Assembly (NCBI RefSeq): GCF_014172375.1 | Contig: NZ_WNXD01000001.1 | Coordinates: 682,001-746,000, forward strand | Length of the DNA: 64,000 nt | Source: Pedobacter planticolens | GTDB lineage: Bacteria; Bacteroidota; Bacteroidia; Sphingobacteriales; Sphingobacteriaceae | Direction: 5' to 3' | Shown: positions 18,608-28,185 of the stretch, one piece after another | Numbering within the stretch: the stretch's first letter is position 1 | Layout of the letters: every line of letters starts with the position of its first letter | Translations under genes and position numbers: made by a program | Notes under the pieces: model-generated | What the model was told of the DNA's origin: nothing | Database searches by the model: none | The model's input: the letters and a program-made list of their open reading frames with translations, nothing else

Positions 18608-18638
18608 AAAAAGATCGGGTGAGTACCCAATCTTTTTT
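18608..18638. terminator. Terminator between the sigma factor gene and gap
   Basis: Stem AAAAGATCGGGT / ACCCAATCTTTT with flanking A- and T-runs. Confidence 0.7.
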
Positions 18639-18702
18639 GATTTATTTCTGCTTAATATATTGCGTAAAATGGTGTTAGAGTTACACTAAGTGTATAAAAA
18701 AT

Positions 18703-18748
18703 TAGCCGCAGATTTAAGAATAATTTAATCCTTTTAATCTGCGGCTAT
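18703..18748. repeat. AGCCGCAGATT palindrome, copy A
   Basis: TTAGCCGCAGATT and AATCTGCGGCTA form long arms around an AT-rich loop, 30 bases after the sigma factor stop. A second member lies at 36988-37033. Confidence 0.7.
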
Positions 18749-18777
18749 TATATTTATTTGGCTAAACTTTTTGGAGC

Positions 18778-19638
18778 TTATCCTAAATAAGATTTTAAAA
18801 TTTTGCTACGTGATGTATGACGTAAACGTTGTAAGGCTTTGTCTTTAATTTGACGTACACGCTCACGAGTTAAGTTAAATTTCTCGCCAATTTCTTCTAA
18901 AGAAAGTGGGTGATTAGTACTTAAACCAAAGAATAAAACGATAATTTCACGCTCACGCTCAGTTAAAGTAGATAACGAACGTCTAATCTCTTCAGAAAGT
19001 GATTCGTTAATTAAATTACTATCTGTATTTGGTTCGTGATTTTCAAGTACATCTAACAAAGTGTTTTCTTCACCTTGTACAAACGGTGCATCCATAGATA
19101 CATGGCGACCAGAGTTACTCAATGTGTCAGAAATCTTATCAACTGTTGTTTCTAAAATTTCTGCCAATTCTTCAGGAGATGGTTCACGTTCAAATTCTTG
19201 CTCTAATTTAGAGAAAGCCTTGCTGATTTTACTTAATGAACCAACTTGGTTAAGGGGTAAACGTACAATACGGCTTTGCTCTGCAATTGCTTGCAAAATT
19301 GATTGACGAATCCACCAAACAGCATATGAAATGAATTTAAAACCTTTGGTTTCATCAAAACGTTTAGCTGCTTTAATTAAACCTAAGTTACCTTCGTTAA
19401 TTAAATCGCCTAAAGTTAAGCCTTGATTTTGGTATTGTTTAGCTACCGATACAACGAAACGTAAGTTGGTTTTAGTTAAGCGTTCTAAAGCTGCTTGATC
19501 GCCTTCACGTATTTTGCGGGCTAGTATTACTTCTTCTTCTGCGGTAATTAAATCTACTTTTCCAATCTCGTGCAAGTATTTGTCTAATGATTGACTTTCG
19601 CGGTTGGTGATGGATTGGGTAATTTTGAGTTGTCTCAT
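18778..19638 (-). CDS. rpoD: Primary RNA polymerase sigma factor
   Basis: The housekeeping sigma-70 of Bacteroidota, short (286 residues) because region 1.1 is absent. Region 1.2 is at the N-terminus ([14 protein letters not shown]), region 2 spans about 50-120 with the -7 recognition helix near [15 protein letters not shown], then region 3 (about 130-205), and region 4 has the helix-turn-helix [20 protein letters not shown]. Such sigma factors read TTTG/TAnnTTTG promoters like those noted in this window. A TACTTTTG element precedes it. Confidence 0.95.
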   Translation of the reverse strand: MRQLKITQSITNRESQSLDKYLHEIGKVDLITAEEEVILARKIREGDQAALERLTKTNLRFVVSVAKQYQNQGLTLGDLINEGNLGLIKAAKRFDETKGFKFISYAVWWIRQSILQAIAEQSRIVRLPLNQVGSLSKISKAFSKLEQEFEREPSPEELAEILETTVDKISDTLSNSGRHVSMDAPFVQGEENTLLDVLENHEPNTDSNLINESLSEEIRRSLSTLTEREREIIVLFFGLSTNHPLSLEEIGEKFNLTRERVRQIKDKALQRLRHTSRSKILKSYLG

Positions 19639-19675
19639 TTATGTGTTTTAGTGCGCTGTATAAATTTCGATTCTG

Positions 19676-19683
19676 CAAAAGTA
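19676..19683 (-). promoter_or_regulatory. -7 element TACTTTTG for the sigma factor gene
   Basis: An exact consensus match about 38 bases upstream of the ATG at 19638. Confidence 0.5.
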
Positions 19684-19967
19684 TGAATTTTTATACAGAA
19701 TGAAAGGGTAAATTGCTGAAAATGTTACGCTTTACGTCACAATTTTTAACAAATACTTAACTACAAAAATCATTCCAAATTTAATTTGGCAGTATTTAAT
19801 ACTGTATATTGATTTGAGGTTATTATTTATTGTAAATCAATAAATATATTTTGATTTATAATAATAAATGTTTTATGTTTGTGGTGATATTAATTTTAAA
19901 TCAATTCGAATAGAATTACAATTAAAATAGAATGTCATGTTGTCAAAGAACATTTAACACTATAATT

Positions 19968-20516
19968 ATGGAAACAAATACGAAAAGGCTGACTTTACTT
20001 TTGAGAGGTATAGATTTAACTTTGCTTTTAATTATTGCATCTATTATTATCACATTCTTTTATATGAATATGTATTCGCGAAAATTTTCAGATTTTGCTA
20101 ATCAACTACCGGGTTCGGATAGCTTTGATAACTTAAAGCTGAACTTTAAGTGGATTACCTTTAAAGCGTTATTGCCCAAAATTGTCTCCCGTTTATTATA
20201 TGGCGCAGTATTATTTTATTTACGTAAAATAGTAAAATCGATTCTAAATGGAGGCGTTTTTCAGTCCAACCAAGCTATTATGATAAGGAAGATTGCATAT
20301 TATTTTTTGATTTTTGCTTGTTTGCTTTTGTTTTTTAACCTAATGTTGATGACTGTTGCCATTGTAAAAGGAAATATGAGATATTTTACCAGTTCCTTAT
20401 TAGGCTTTATTGGAATTTTTGAGCAGTATGTACTTCCTGGATTAATTGGTTTGGGTATAGCTGAAGTGTTTATCTCGGGAATGAAAATTAAGGAAGAGCA
20501 AGATTTAACTATATGA
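19968..20516 (+). CDS. DUF2975 membrane protein
   Basis: A 182-residue protein with four hydrophobic segments (about residues 12-33, 62-85, 108-130 and 140-168) and the typical DUF2975 ending KEEQDLTI. I chose the ATG at 19968 (METNTKRLTLLLRGID); an upstream ATG adds 12 unlike residues. It is the first gene of a three-gene module whose last gene encodes an XRE/YozG-type regulator, an association often seen with this domain. The next start overlaps its stop by four bases. Confidence 0.85.
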   Translation: METNTKRLTLLLRGIDLTLLLIIASIIITFFYMNMYSRKFSDFANQLPGSDSFDNLKLNFKWITFKALLPKIVSRLLYGAVLFYLRKIVKSILNGGVFQSNQAIMIRKIAYYFLIFACLLLFFNLMLMTVAIVKGNMRYFTSSLLGFIGIFEQYVLPGLIGLGIAEVFISGMKIKEEQDLTI

Positions 20517-21313
20517 TTATGAAACCAGTTAAGTATTTCTTATTAGCCCGTACGATTAAAATCTTACTACAATTTTTATTCTTGCTTGGGTCTTTAAGTT
20601 TGATTTTAAATTTATATATAGAGCTCTTTCTTCCAAAATCATATGTAGAAGTTGGTGGATGGACTTATGGCTATAAAGACCAAGGATATCAAATTAAAGG
20701 TGTAATGAGTTTGAGTATTCCTGATACCTTAACTTATTATAGTAGTGGTGGTGGGCAGGCTAATACTCATAATTACAATGGTAGAAATCTTGGTGCTGAT
20801 TCTGTAAAAGATAAGATTGTAAATATTATTAAATCTTCTGAAAATGAATGTATTAAGATAACAAATGATATCAATTCGCAAGAAAATATGACAGTTAGAG
20901 CCATCTCTAAAAACAAAATTTATAACTTTTTTTGGGCTGTAACAGAAAAACTGGACTTGGTTTTTTATCTATTCTTTATAATTATTTTGATAAAATTAAC
21001 CAACCGGTACATGGATAGGGAAATTTTTATGATTAGAAGCTTTAAGCTAGTCTCATCTCTTGGGATTTTGTTAATCTTATCTGAAATTTTAACACTTGCA
21101 ATAGGATATATCAATGGAATAATAATGCAACATCCTAAACTGCACACTTATTCGCTGATTGAAAAAAAAGGGTATAATTTTTTAGATTTGAGTTTCGATT
21201 TCTTTAGTACTGTGAGTATTACTAATATTGGTATCGGAATATTAATTATTTTGCTTTCTCAAGTCTTAAAAGAGGCAATTTTGGTTAAACAAGAAAACGA
21301 ACTTACCATCTAG
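20513..21313 (+). CDS. Second DUF2975-like membrane protein
   Basis: A 266-residue protein whose start overlaps the previous stop (ATGA). Hydrophobic segments lie near residues 12-34, 145-162, 175-200 and 222-250; between the first two is a roughly 100-residue loop containing VGGWTYGYKDQGYQIKG and a Gly-rich turn, which is much longer than in the preceding paralogue and is probably extracytoplasmic. The C-terminal ILVKQENELTI parallels the DUF2975 ending. The function is unknown. Confidence 0.75.
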   Translation: MIMKPVKYFLLARTIKILLQFLFLLGSLSLILNLYIELFLPKSYVEVGGWTYGYKDQGYQIKGVMSLSIPDTLTYYSSGGGQANTHNYNGRNLGADSVKDKIVNIIKSSENECIKITNDINSQENMTVRAISKNKIYNFFWAVTEKLDLVFYLFFIIILIKLTNRYMDREIFMIRSFKLVSSLGILLILSEILTLAIGYINGIIMQHPKLHTYSLIEKKGYNFLDLSFDFFSTVSITNIGIGILIILLSQVLKEAILVKQENELTI

Positions 21314-21359
21314 TTGCATCCAGTTTTAAATCTACTGTCTCAAATCTCACATATCAAAC

Positions 21360-21566
21360 ATGCCTATAATAGTAAACCTTGATGTAATGCTTGCCAAGCG
21401 GAAAATGTCCTTAACAGAACTAAGTGAAAGGGTAGGGATTACGATGTCTAATCTTTCTATTTTAAAAACAGGTAAGGCAAAAGCAATACGATTAGAAACT
21501 TTAGAAGCAATATGTCAGGCTTTAGATTGCCAACCAGGAGATTTATTGGAGTTTAGATTAACATAA
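21360..21566 (+). CDS. XRE-family regulator, YozG-like
   Basis: A 68-residue minimal Cro/CI-type helix-turn-helix protein (residues about 4-62) with SLTELSERVGITMSNLSILK as the DNA-binding segment and the ending CQALDCQPGDLLEF typical of YozG-like regulators. It lies 46 bases after two DUF2975 genes and is probably in the same unit. The family is usually inferred to control the adjacent membrane protein. Confidence 0.92.
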   Translation: MPIIVNLDVMLAKRKMSLTELSERVGITMSNLSILKTGKAKAIRLETLEAICQALDCQPGDLLEFRLT

Positions 21567-21605
21567 CTATTTTCGACTGTACCATATTAACACAGTCGAA
21601 AATAG
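21567..21605. terminator. Bidirectional terminator-like hairpin
   Basis: A perfect 14-bp stem, CTATTTTCGACTGT / ACAGTCGAAAATAG, between convergent genes. Confidence 0.7.
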
Positions 21606-21618
21606 TTTAAAAATTCAT

Positions 21619-21948
21619 TTAGCTTTGGTCATCAATTGTGGCATCAGGTGCATTTTTTTTAACTGATTCAATTCCATTTTCTCTACTAGCAACGCTTTCG
21701 TACATTTCGCTATTGCCAATAACTTGACCATTGGTAGATTTTAAATTAAAGTAAGGTTTACCGTTTGAAGACTCTACACGCTCAAAGCGATTATCATCTT
21801 GTGAGTTTTTACGAACCGATTCAATTCCATTTTCGCAGCTCGCTTTAGAGCTGTATCCTTGGCTTGATAAAATAATTTGTCCGTTTCCAGCTTTTAGATT
21901 AAACTGAAAGTCACCATTTTTTCTAGTTTTAATTTCGAATTTTCCCAT
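21619..21948 (-). CDS. DUF1508 (YegP-like) protein
   Basis: A 109-residue protein made of two DUF1508 repeats (about 1-50 and 55-103), each with the pattern F-x-L-K-x-x-N-G-Q-x-I ... Y-x-S-x-x-x-C/R-ENGIESV. Homologues are small cytoplasmic proteins without an assigned biochemical role. A short acidic tail follows. Single gene, convergent with the YozG-like regulator. Confidence 0.9.
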   Translation of the reverse strand: MGKFEIKTRKNGDFQFNLKAGNGQIILSSQGYSSKASCENGIESVRKNSQDDNRFERVESSNGKPYFNLKSTNGQVIGNSEMYESVASRENGIESVKKNAPDATIDDQS

Positions 21949-22010
21949 GTTAATTGTTTTTTAAGGTAATTTTTTATCCAAATTATTAAAAATATTAATC
22001 AAGTCAAAGG

Positions 22011-22850
22011 TTAAATTTCGTTTAAATTAAAAGCACCTTTTAGTCTAACCCCTTTTTCTGTTTGTTGCACCGTACAGCATTCATTTATAGGATCATGCTC
22101 TAAAAAGAGAATGTATTCATTTGTTGCGGCCTCCTCTAAAAACGCTGCCTTCTCTTTTAAGGTTTGCAAAGGAAACATATCATAAGCCATTACGTAAGGA
22201 AGTGGGATATGGCCAACAGAGGGCAATAAATCTGCCATGTACACAATGGTTTTATCCTTGTAGTTTAATTGTGGCAGCATCATCGCATCGGTATGGCCGT
22301 ACGCAAAGCGGATTTTAATATCCTCATGAAAAACCACGCCATTTTGTGAAGGAATAAATCTTAATTGTCCACTTTCTTGAATAGGAAGGATGTTTTCTTT
22401 TAAAAAAGATGCTTTTTCTCTTGCATTAGGATGTATTGCCCAATCCCAATGTTGCTGATTAGTCCAATATAATGCATTCTTAAACGCAGGGCGAAGTTTA
22501 TCGCCAACTCTTTCAATTGAACCACCGCAATGATCGAAGTGAAGATGCGTTAAAAATACATCGGTAATATCATCTCTACTAAATCCTTGCGCAGCTAAAG
22601 ATTTATCTAACGTATCATCGCCATTCAAAAAATAATGACCTAAAAACTTTTCATCTTGCTTGTTTCCAATACCATTATCAACTAAAATAAGTCTGCTTCC
22701 ATCCTCAATTAATAAACATCGCATTGCCCAGTTGCACAAATTATTTGCATCTGCAGGATTACTTTTTTGCCAGATTGATTTTGGTACAACGCCGAACATT
22801 GCACCGCCATCTAATTTAAAAAAGCCTGTGTTTATAGTATACAGTTTCAT
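22011..22850 (-). CDS. MBL-fold metallohydrolase
   Basis: A metallo-beta-lactamase-fold hydrolase of 279 residues with the dinuclear metal motif HLHFDHCGG, then a downstream His (AYGHTDAM), Asp (YMADLLP) and the final His (LEHDP). No signal peptide, so it is cytoplasmic. The layout resembles lactonase- and quorum-quenching-like MBL proteins but also many general hydrolases, so no substrate is given. Confidence 0.9.
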   Translation of the reverse strand: MKLYTINTGFFKLDGGAMFGVVPKSIWQKSNPADANNLCNWAMRCLLIEDGSRLILVDNGIGNKQDEKFLGHYFLNGDDTLDKSLAAQGFSRDDITDVFLTHLHFDHCGGSIERVGDKLRPAFKNALYWTNQQHWDWAIHPNAREKASFLKENILPIQESGQLRFIPSQNGVVFHEDIKIRFAYGHTDAMMLPQLNYKDKTIVYMADLLPSVGHIPLPYVMAYDMFPLQTLKEKAAFLEEAATNEYILFLEHDPINECCTVQQTEKGVRLKGAFNLNEI

Positions 22851-22964
22851 ATGGATTTACGATTTTAGATTTACAAATTACGATTTTATGAACAAACTAT
22901 AAACTAAAATTGGTTAACCGCTTACGCAATTAACCAATTTTACAATTTCAACAATTAATCTCTT

Positions 22965-24353
22965 TTACAAATGTATCACTTCCCCATACGCATCAGCGGC
23001 AGCTTCCATAATTGCTTCACTCATAGTAGGGTGTGGGTGTACAGCTTTAATCATTTCATGACCAGTAGTTTCTAATTTACGAGCAACTACAATTTCTGCA
23101 ATCATTTCGGTTACGTTAGCGCCAATCATGTGTGCGCCTAATAATTCGCCGTATTTTGCATCGAAAATTAATTTTACAAAACCATCTTTTGCACCAGCTG
23201 CGCTTGCTTTACCAGAAGCTGAGAAAGGGAATTTCCCAATCTTCAATTCATATCCAGCTGCTTTGGCTGCTTTTTCAGTATAACCTACAGATGCAATTTC
23301 TGGAGTGCAATAGGTGCATCCTGGAATATTGTTATAATCTAAAGGTTCAACATGTTGACCAGCAATTTTCTCTACACAAATAATGCCTTCTGCAGATGCT
23401 ACGTGAGCTAAAGATTGTCCGCCAACTACATCGCCAATGGCATAATATCCTTTTACAGAAGTGTTATAAAACTCGTCAGTAACGATTTTACCTTTTTCAG
23501 TTTTAATACCAGTTTCTTCTAAACCAATGTTCTCAATATTAGCTACAACGCCTGCGGCAGAAAGAACGATATCACATTCAATAGTTTGCATGCCAGCAGC
23601 AGTTTTAACTTGAACTTTACAACCACTTCCACTTGTATCAACAGATTCAACACTTGAAGAAGTCATGATTTCAATACCAGTTTTCTTTAAACTGCGTAAT
23701 AATTGTTTAGAAATATCTTCGTCTTCTACTGGAACAACATTTTCCATGAATTCTACAATAGTTACTTTGGTACCCATTGTTGCGTAGAAATAAGCAAACT
23801 CTACACCGATTGCGCCAGAACCTACTACTACCATAGATTTTGGTTGCTCAGGTAAAACCATTGCTTGGCGATATCCGATTATTTTTTTGCCATCTTGTTT
23901 CAAGTTTGGTAATTCTCTTGAACGTGCACCCGTAGCAATTACAATATTTTTTGCGGTTAATTCTTGCTGGGTTCCATCAGCAGCTTTAATTTCTACTTTA
24001 TTGCCAGGTTTAACTTTACCCGAGCCCATTATAACGTCAATTTTATTTTTTTTCATTAAAAATTGAACGCCTTTGCTCATGCCATCAGCAACACCACGAC
24101 TACGTTTAATTACAGTGGCAAAATCTGCAGTAGCTTCTGGAGCATTAATGCCATAATCAGCAGCATGGTTAATATATTCAAATACTTGTGCGCTTTTTAA
24201 TAGAGCTTTGGTTGGTATACATCCCCAGTTAAGGCATATTCCGCCTAAAGATTCGCGTTCTACAATTGCAGTTTTTAAACCCAATTGAGAAGCTCTTATT
24301 GCAGTAACATATCCACCAGGACCGCTGCCTATAACAATTAAATCGTAGTTCAT
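22965..24353 (-). CDS. lpdA: Dihydrolipoyl dehydrogenase
   Basis: E3 flavoenzyme that reoxidises lipoamide in 2-oxoacid dehydrogenase complexes. The 462-residue protein has the FAD-binding GSGPGGYVTAIRA, redox-active disulfide GGICLNWGCIPTK, NAD-binding GSGAIGVEFA, and the C-terminal catalytic His-Glu pair in HPHPTMSEAIMEA. The E1 and E2 genes are not adjacent. A TAATTTTG element lies upstream. Confidence 0.97.
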   Translation of the reverse strand: MNYDLIVIGSGPGGYVTAIRASQLGLKTAIVERESLGGICLNWGCIPTKALLKSAQVFEYINHAADYGINAPEATADFATVIKRSRGVADGMSKGVQFLMKKNKIDVIMGSGKVKPGNKVEIKAADGTQQELTAKNIVIATGARSRELPNLKQDGKKIIGYRQAMVLPEQPKSMVVVGSGAIGVEFAYFYATMGTKVTIVEFMENVVPVEDEDISKQLLRSLKKTGIEIMTSSSVESVDTSGSGCKVQVKTAAGMQTIECDIVLSAAGVVANIENIGLEETGIKTEKGKIVTDEFYNTSVKGYYAIGDVVGGQSLAHVASAEGIICVEKIAGQHVEPLDYNNIPGCTYCTPEIASVGYTEKAAKAAGYELKIGKFPFSASGKASAAGAKDGFVKLIFDAKYGELLGAHMIGANVTEMIAEIVVARKLETTGHEMIKAVHPHPTMSEAIMEAAADAYGEVIHL

Positions 24354-24389
24354 ATCTTTTTAAAGGAAAATTAGCTTAAAACAATGTGT

Positions 24390-24397
24390 CAAAATTA
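24390..24397 (-). promoter_or_regulatory. -7 element TAATTTTG for lpdA
   Basis: An exact TAnnTTTG match about 37 bases upstream of the lpdA start. Confidence 0.4.
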
Positions 24398-24625
24398 AAA
24401 AAAATGTTGATTAAAATTACCTTAAAGATGTTACAACAAACAATTTGACAATTGTAGGCTTTCTAATGATTAATTCCCTTTTGTTATAAGTTAAAACATA
24501 TAAATATCAAGCGATTGATAAAGTGCTAGTTAAGGCTTTTAATCTTAATGTTAAGTGTTGATAAGTTTTGCGTTAATTAATAATTATTTAACATTGGAAA
24601 TGAGAATCTGAATAAAATAAATATT

Positions 24626-24633
24626 TACATTTG
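24626..24633 (+). promoter_or_regulatory. -7 element TACATTTG for the TonB-dependent receptor
   Basis: An exact TAnnTTTG match 52 bases before the ATG at 24685. The rest of the roughly 330-base gap between lpdA and this gene shows only AT-rich DNA. Confidence 0.5.
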
Positions 24634-24684
24634 CAGGCGATATTTTAACATATCTTAACAAAACAAAAAAATAAATAAAAGAGT

Positions 24685-27600
24685 ATGAAGAAATCTTTAC
24701 TATTAAAAGTTGTAGTAATTGTTCTTGCGTTTGTTGGTTTTATCTCTGCAGCTAATGCACAGATAACTACAACGTCATTAACAGGTACAATTAAAGACTC
24801 AAAGGAGTCTTTACCTGGTGCCAGTATTAAAGCTACACATACGCCAACCGGTACGGTTTATGGCGTTATCACAAATGCTAATGGTCGTTACACCATTGGT
24901 AACATGCGTGTTGGTGGTCCATACACCATTGAAATTACATTTGTAGGTTATAAACCACAAAGATTTGATGATGTAACCCTTAAATTGGGTGAGCCATTTG
25001 TATTAAACGTAACATTAGCTGATAACAGCTCAACTTTAGCTACAGTTAATATTGTTGGACAGGGTTCAAATGCTATTTTAAACTCAAACAAAAGTGGTGC
25101 GAACACCGTTGTAGGTAGAGCACAAATTCAATCATTACCTTCAATTTCGCGTAGTGTTAACGATATTACTCGTTTAACTCCACAAGCTAATGGTACAAGT
25201 ATTGGTGGTGGTAATTACCGTTCTAACAACTTTTCTGTAGATGGTGCTAACTACAATAACCAATTTGGTATTGGATCTAACATTCCTGCAGGCGGTTCTC
25301 CAATTTCTATTGATGCATTAGAGCAAATCTCTATTAATGTAACACCTTATGATGTTCGTCAATCTGGTTTTGTTGGAGGTGCTGTTAACGCAGTAACACG
25401 TTCTGGTGGTAACAAATTCTTTGGTAGTGCATTTTATACCATGCGTGGTGATGATCAACAAGGTCGTAAAATTGGTGATTATACCATCCAAAATTTACAG
25501 AGACTAGATGAGAAAAACTACGGCGCTAGCTTTGGAGGCCCAATCATTAAAGATAAATTATTCTTTTTTGTTAATTATGAGAAAAGGCTAACTAAGGCAC
25601 CAGGTTCAAGCAGAATTGCTTCAACTCCTGCTTTAGCATATGGTGCACCTGGTACGCCAAATACAGTAGCAAGACCAACGGCTGACTTCTTAAATACTGT
25701 TAAATCTTATTTAATCAGTAAATACAATTACGATCCTGGAACTTACCAAAATTACGAATCGGTAAGCAGCAATGAAAAAATGTTTGCTCGTTTAGATTGG
25801 AACATCGCTAAAAATCACCGTTTCAGTATTCGTTATAACCAAGTAGAAAGTCAAACTCCTAAAACGTTAAGTGCTTCAATTAGTGGGTCAGGTGTTGTAG
25901 CTCCTTATAGTTATGTGAATACTAGTGGTAGAACTGCTAACACGGCTTTAAACTTTTCGAATACCAATTACTACGAAGCAGCAAATTTATATTCTGCAAC
26001 TGCTGAGTTAAACTCTTCTTTTGGAAGTAAATGGACTAACACTTTACGTGCCGCTTATTCTCATCAAAATGACCCAAGAACTTCTGATAGCTCTCCATTT
26101 CCAATGGTTGATATAATGGATGGCACTGCTACTTCAGCAAATGTGGGTAATGTATTAACTACTTTTGGTTACGAAGCCTTTACATATGGTAATTTAAGAG
26201 ATGTAACTTCTTATACCTATAGTGATGATTTAAGCTATGCTGCTGGTAAACACAACTTAACATTTGGTTTACAGGCTGAATATAGTACTACTAAAAACGG
26301 TTTCCAACGTTATGGTACAGGTTTTTATACTTTCAGATCATGGGATGATTTTGTTAACGGAGCAAAACCTTCACAATATTCGGTTACCTATCCTTTAACC
26401 GCAGATGGTTCTCAAGCTTATCCTTCTTTTAAATTTGCACAGTATTCAGCTTATTTACAAGATGAATTTACCGTATCTGATCGTTTGAAGTTAACTGCTG
26501 GCTTAAGAGTAGAGCAAGCAACATATCCAAATACCGACGAGATTAGAACACATCCAATGGTATTGGCATTAAATTTTAATGGTGGTCAAAAAATTAATAC
26601 TGGTGTTTTGCCAGATAATAAATTAACTTATTCTCCACGCTTTGGTTTTAACTGGGATGTAAACGGCGATCGTTCTTTACAAGTTAGAGGTGGTACGGGT
26701 ATCTTTACAGGTAGAGTTCCATTTGTATGGATTGTTGCTCAATCTGGTGATGCTGGTTTGTTACAGTATACTCAAACTTATAATGGTGCAGCAACACCTT
26801 TATTTAATCCAAGTATTGCGCCAAACTTAACAACTCCTGCTCCAGCTGCTGGAACTTCTATACCATCTAGTGTTAGTGCAATGTCTAAAGACTTGAAATT
26901 CCCTCAAACTTGGAAATCTAGTTTAGCAGTAGATTTTAAACTTCCTTTAGGAATTGTAGGTACTGTAGAAGGTATTTATGGTAAGGATTTAAATGTTGCA
27001 ATTGCAAGAAATATTAACTTAGTAGACCCAACTGCTTTGACTATTGCTGGTTATGGCGATAATAGACCTATGTATCCAACTTCTACGGCATCTACAGGAG
27101 CTGCAGTATTGGCTAGACAGGTTGTTTCATTAAACAGTGCTGGTCAAGTAACAACAACAGCATCTGCAGTTAATACAGCAGGTTTCAACGGCATAGTAAT
27201 GGGTAATGCTAAAGGTGGTTACAATTGGATGGCTACTGTTCAATTGAGTAAACAATTTAGTAAAGGAGTTTCTGTAATGGCAGCTTATACTCGTTCAGAT
27301 CAACGTAATTATGGTGATGGCGTTGGTGACCAATTATTAAATTTATGGTCACTTGTACAAACATCTTCAAACTCTAATAATCCAACTTTAAGTTATTCAA
27401 GTAACTTAAATCCTGATCGTGTAATTGCATCAGTTTCTTATAAAAAAGAATACTTCAAAAATTTATCAACTGCAGTTTCATTGTTTTATGAGGGTTCTCA
27501 ACAAGGTAGATTCTCTTATACATACGGAGGAGATTATAACCGTGATGGTCAATCAAATGATTTAATTTATGTTCCTAATGATTCGGAAATTGCTGGAATG

Positions 27601-28068
27601 TTTACTTCATCTTTAGTAATTGGTTCTGGAACAACAGCAAAAACTTATACTGCTGCACAGCAAGCAGATATTTTTGGTGCATATATTAACCAAGATGATT
27701 ATTTGAAAACACGTAAAGGTCAATATGCAGAGCGTAATGCAGGAACGTCACCTTGGAGAAATCAAGTTGATTTTAGATTAACTCAAGAGATTTTCAAAAA
27801 TGTTGGAAATACTAAAAACTCTGTACAGTTCTCGGTTGATATTTTCAATGTAGGTAACATGTTGAACAAAAATTGGGGTGCATTTAATTTTGTTAATAAT
27901 GCAGGAATTTTGGTTCCTCAAAATGCTACAGCTGTTAATGCGACTACTAAACCAACATTTAAAATGGCTCAGTCTAATGGAGACATTGTAAGAGAAACTT
28001 TTGGTACTACTCAAAGTATCTCTTCTACATTCTATATGCAATTTGGTTTACGTTATAGCTTTAACTAA
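24685..28068 (+). CDS. TonB-dependent receptor with carboxypeptidase-like N-domain
   Basis: An outer-membrane transporter of 1127 residues. A signal peptide ends near SAANAQ. A carboxypeptidase-regulatory-like Ig domain (about 28-115) precedes the plug (about 125-240, VNDITRLTPQAN ... VDGANYNNQFG) and a long beta-barrel ending MQFGLRYSFN with the terminal aromatic expected of outer-membrane proteins. The pattern is that of Oar-like receptors rather than SusC, and no SusD partner follows. The substrate is unknown. A TACATTTG promoter lies upstream and a strong terminator downstream. Confidence 0.92.
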   Translation: MKKSLLLKVVVIVLAFVGFISAANAQITTTSLTGTIKDSKESLPGASIKATHTPTGTVYGVITNANGRYTIGNMRVGGPYTIEITFVGYKPQRFDDVTLKLGEPFVLNVTLADNSSTLATVNIVGQGSNAILNSNKSGANTVVGRAQIQSLPSISRSVNDITRLTPQANGTSIGGGNYRSNNFSVDGANYNNQFGIGSNIPAGGSPISIDALEQISINVTPYDVRQSGFVGGAVNAVTRSGGNKFFGSAFYTMRGDDQQGRKIGDYTIQNLQRLDEKNYGASFGGPIIKDKLFFFVNYEKRLTKAPGSSRIASTPALAYGAPGTPNTVARPTADFLNTVKSYLISKYNYDPGTYQNYESVSSNEKMFARLDWNIAKNHRFSIRYNQVESQTPKTLSASISGSGVVAPYSYVNTSGRTANTALNFSNTNYYEAANLYSATAELNSSFGSKWTNTLRAAYSHQNDPRTSDSSPFPMVDIMDGTATSANVGNVLTTFGYEAFTYGNLRDVTSYTYSDDLSYAAGKHNLTFGLQAEYSTTKNGFQRYGTGFYTFRSWDDFVNGAKPSQYSVTYPLTADGSQAYPSFKFAQYSAYLQDEFTVSDRLKLTAGLRVEQATYPNTDEIRTHPMVLALNFNGGQKINTGVLPDNKLTYSPRFGFNWDVNGDRSLQVRGGTGIFTGRVPFVWIVAQSGDAGLLQYTQTYNGAATPLFNPSIAPNLTTPAPAAGTSIPSSVSAMSKDLKFPQTWKSSLAVDFKLPLGIVGTVEGIYGKDLNVAIARNINLVDPTALTIAGYGDNRPMYPTSTASTGAAVLARQVVSLNSAGQVTTTASAVNTAGFNGIVMGNAKGGYNWMATVQLSKQFSKGVSVMAAYTRSDQRNYGDGVGDQLLNLWSLVQTSSNSNNPTLSYSSNLNPDRVIASVSYKKEYFKNLSTAVSLFYEGSQQGRFSYTYGGDYNRDGQSNDLIYVPNDSEIAGMFTSSLVIGSGTTAKTYTAAQQADIFGAYINQDDYLKTRKGQYAERNAGTSPWRNQVDFRLTQEIFKNVGNTKNSVQFSVDIFNVGNMLNKNWGAFNFVNNAGILVPQNATAVNATTKPTFKMAQSNGDIVRETFGTTQSISSTFYMQFGLRYSFN

Positions 28069-28088
28069 GATCGAATATATTTAATTAT

Positions 28089-28127
28089 AAATCCCGCTAG
28101 CCTTAATTGGTTAGCGGGATTTTTTTG
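28089..28127 (+). terminator. Terminator of the TonB-dependent receptor gene
   Basis: Stem AAATCCCGCTA / TAGCGGGATTT with a seven-T run. Confidence 0.85.
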
Positions 28128-28185
28128 TATACACAAATAGACAACAATTCGTACCTTGGAATATATAAACTTAAATCCCACCATC

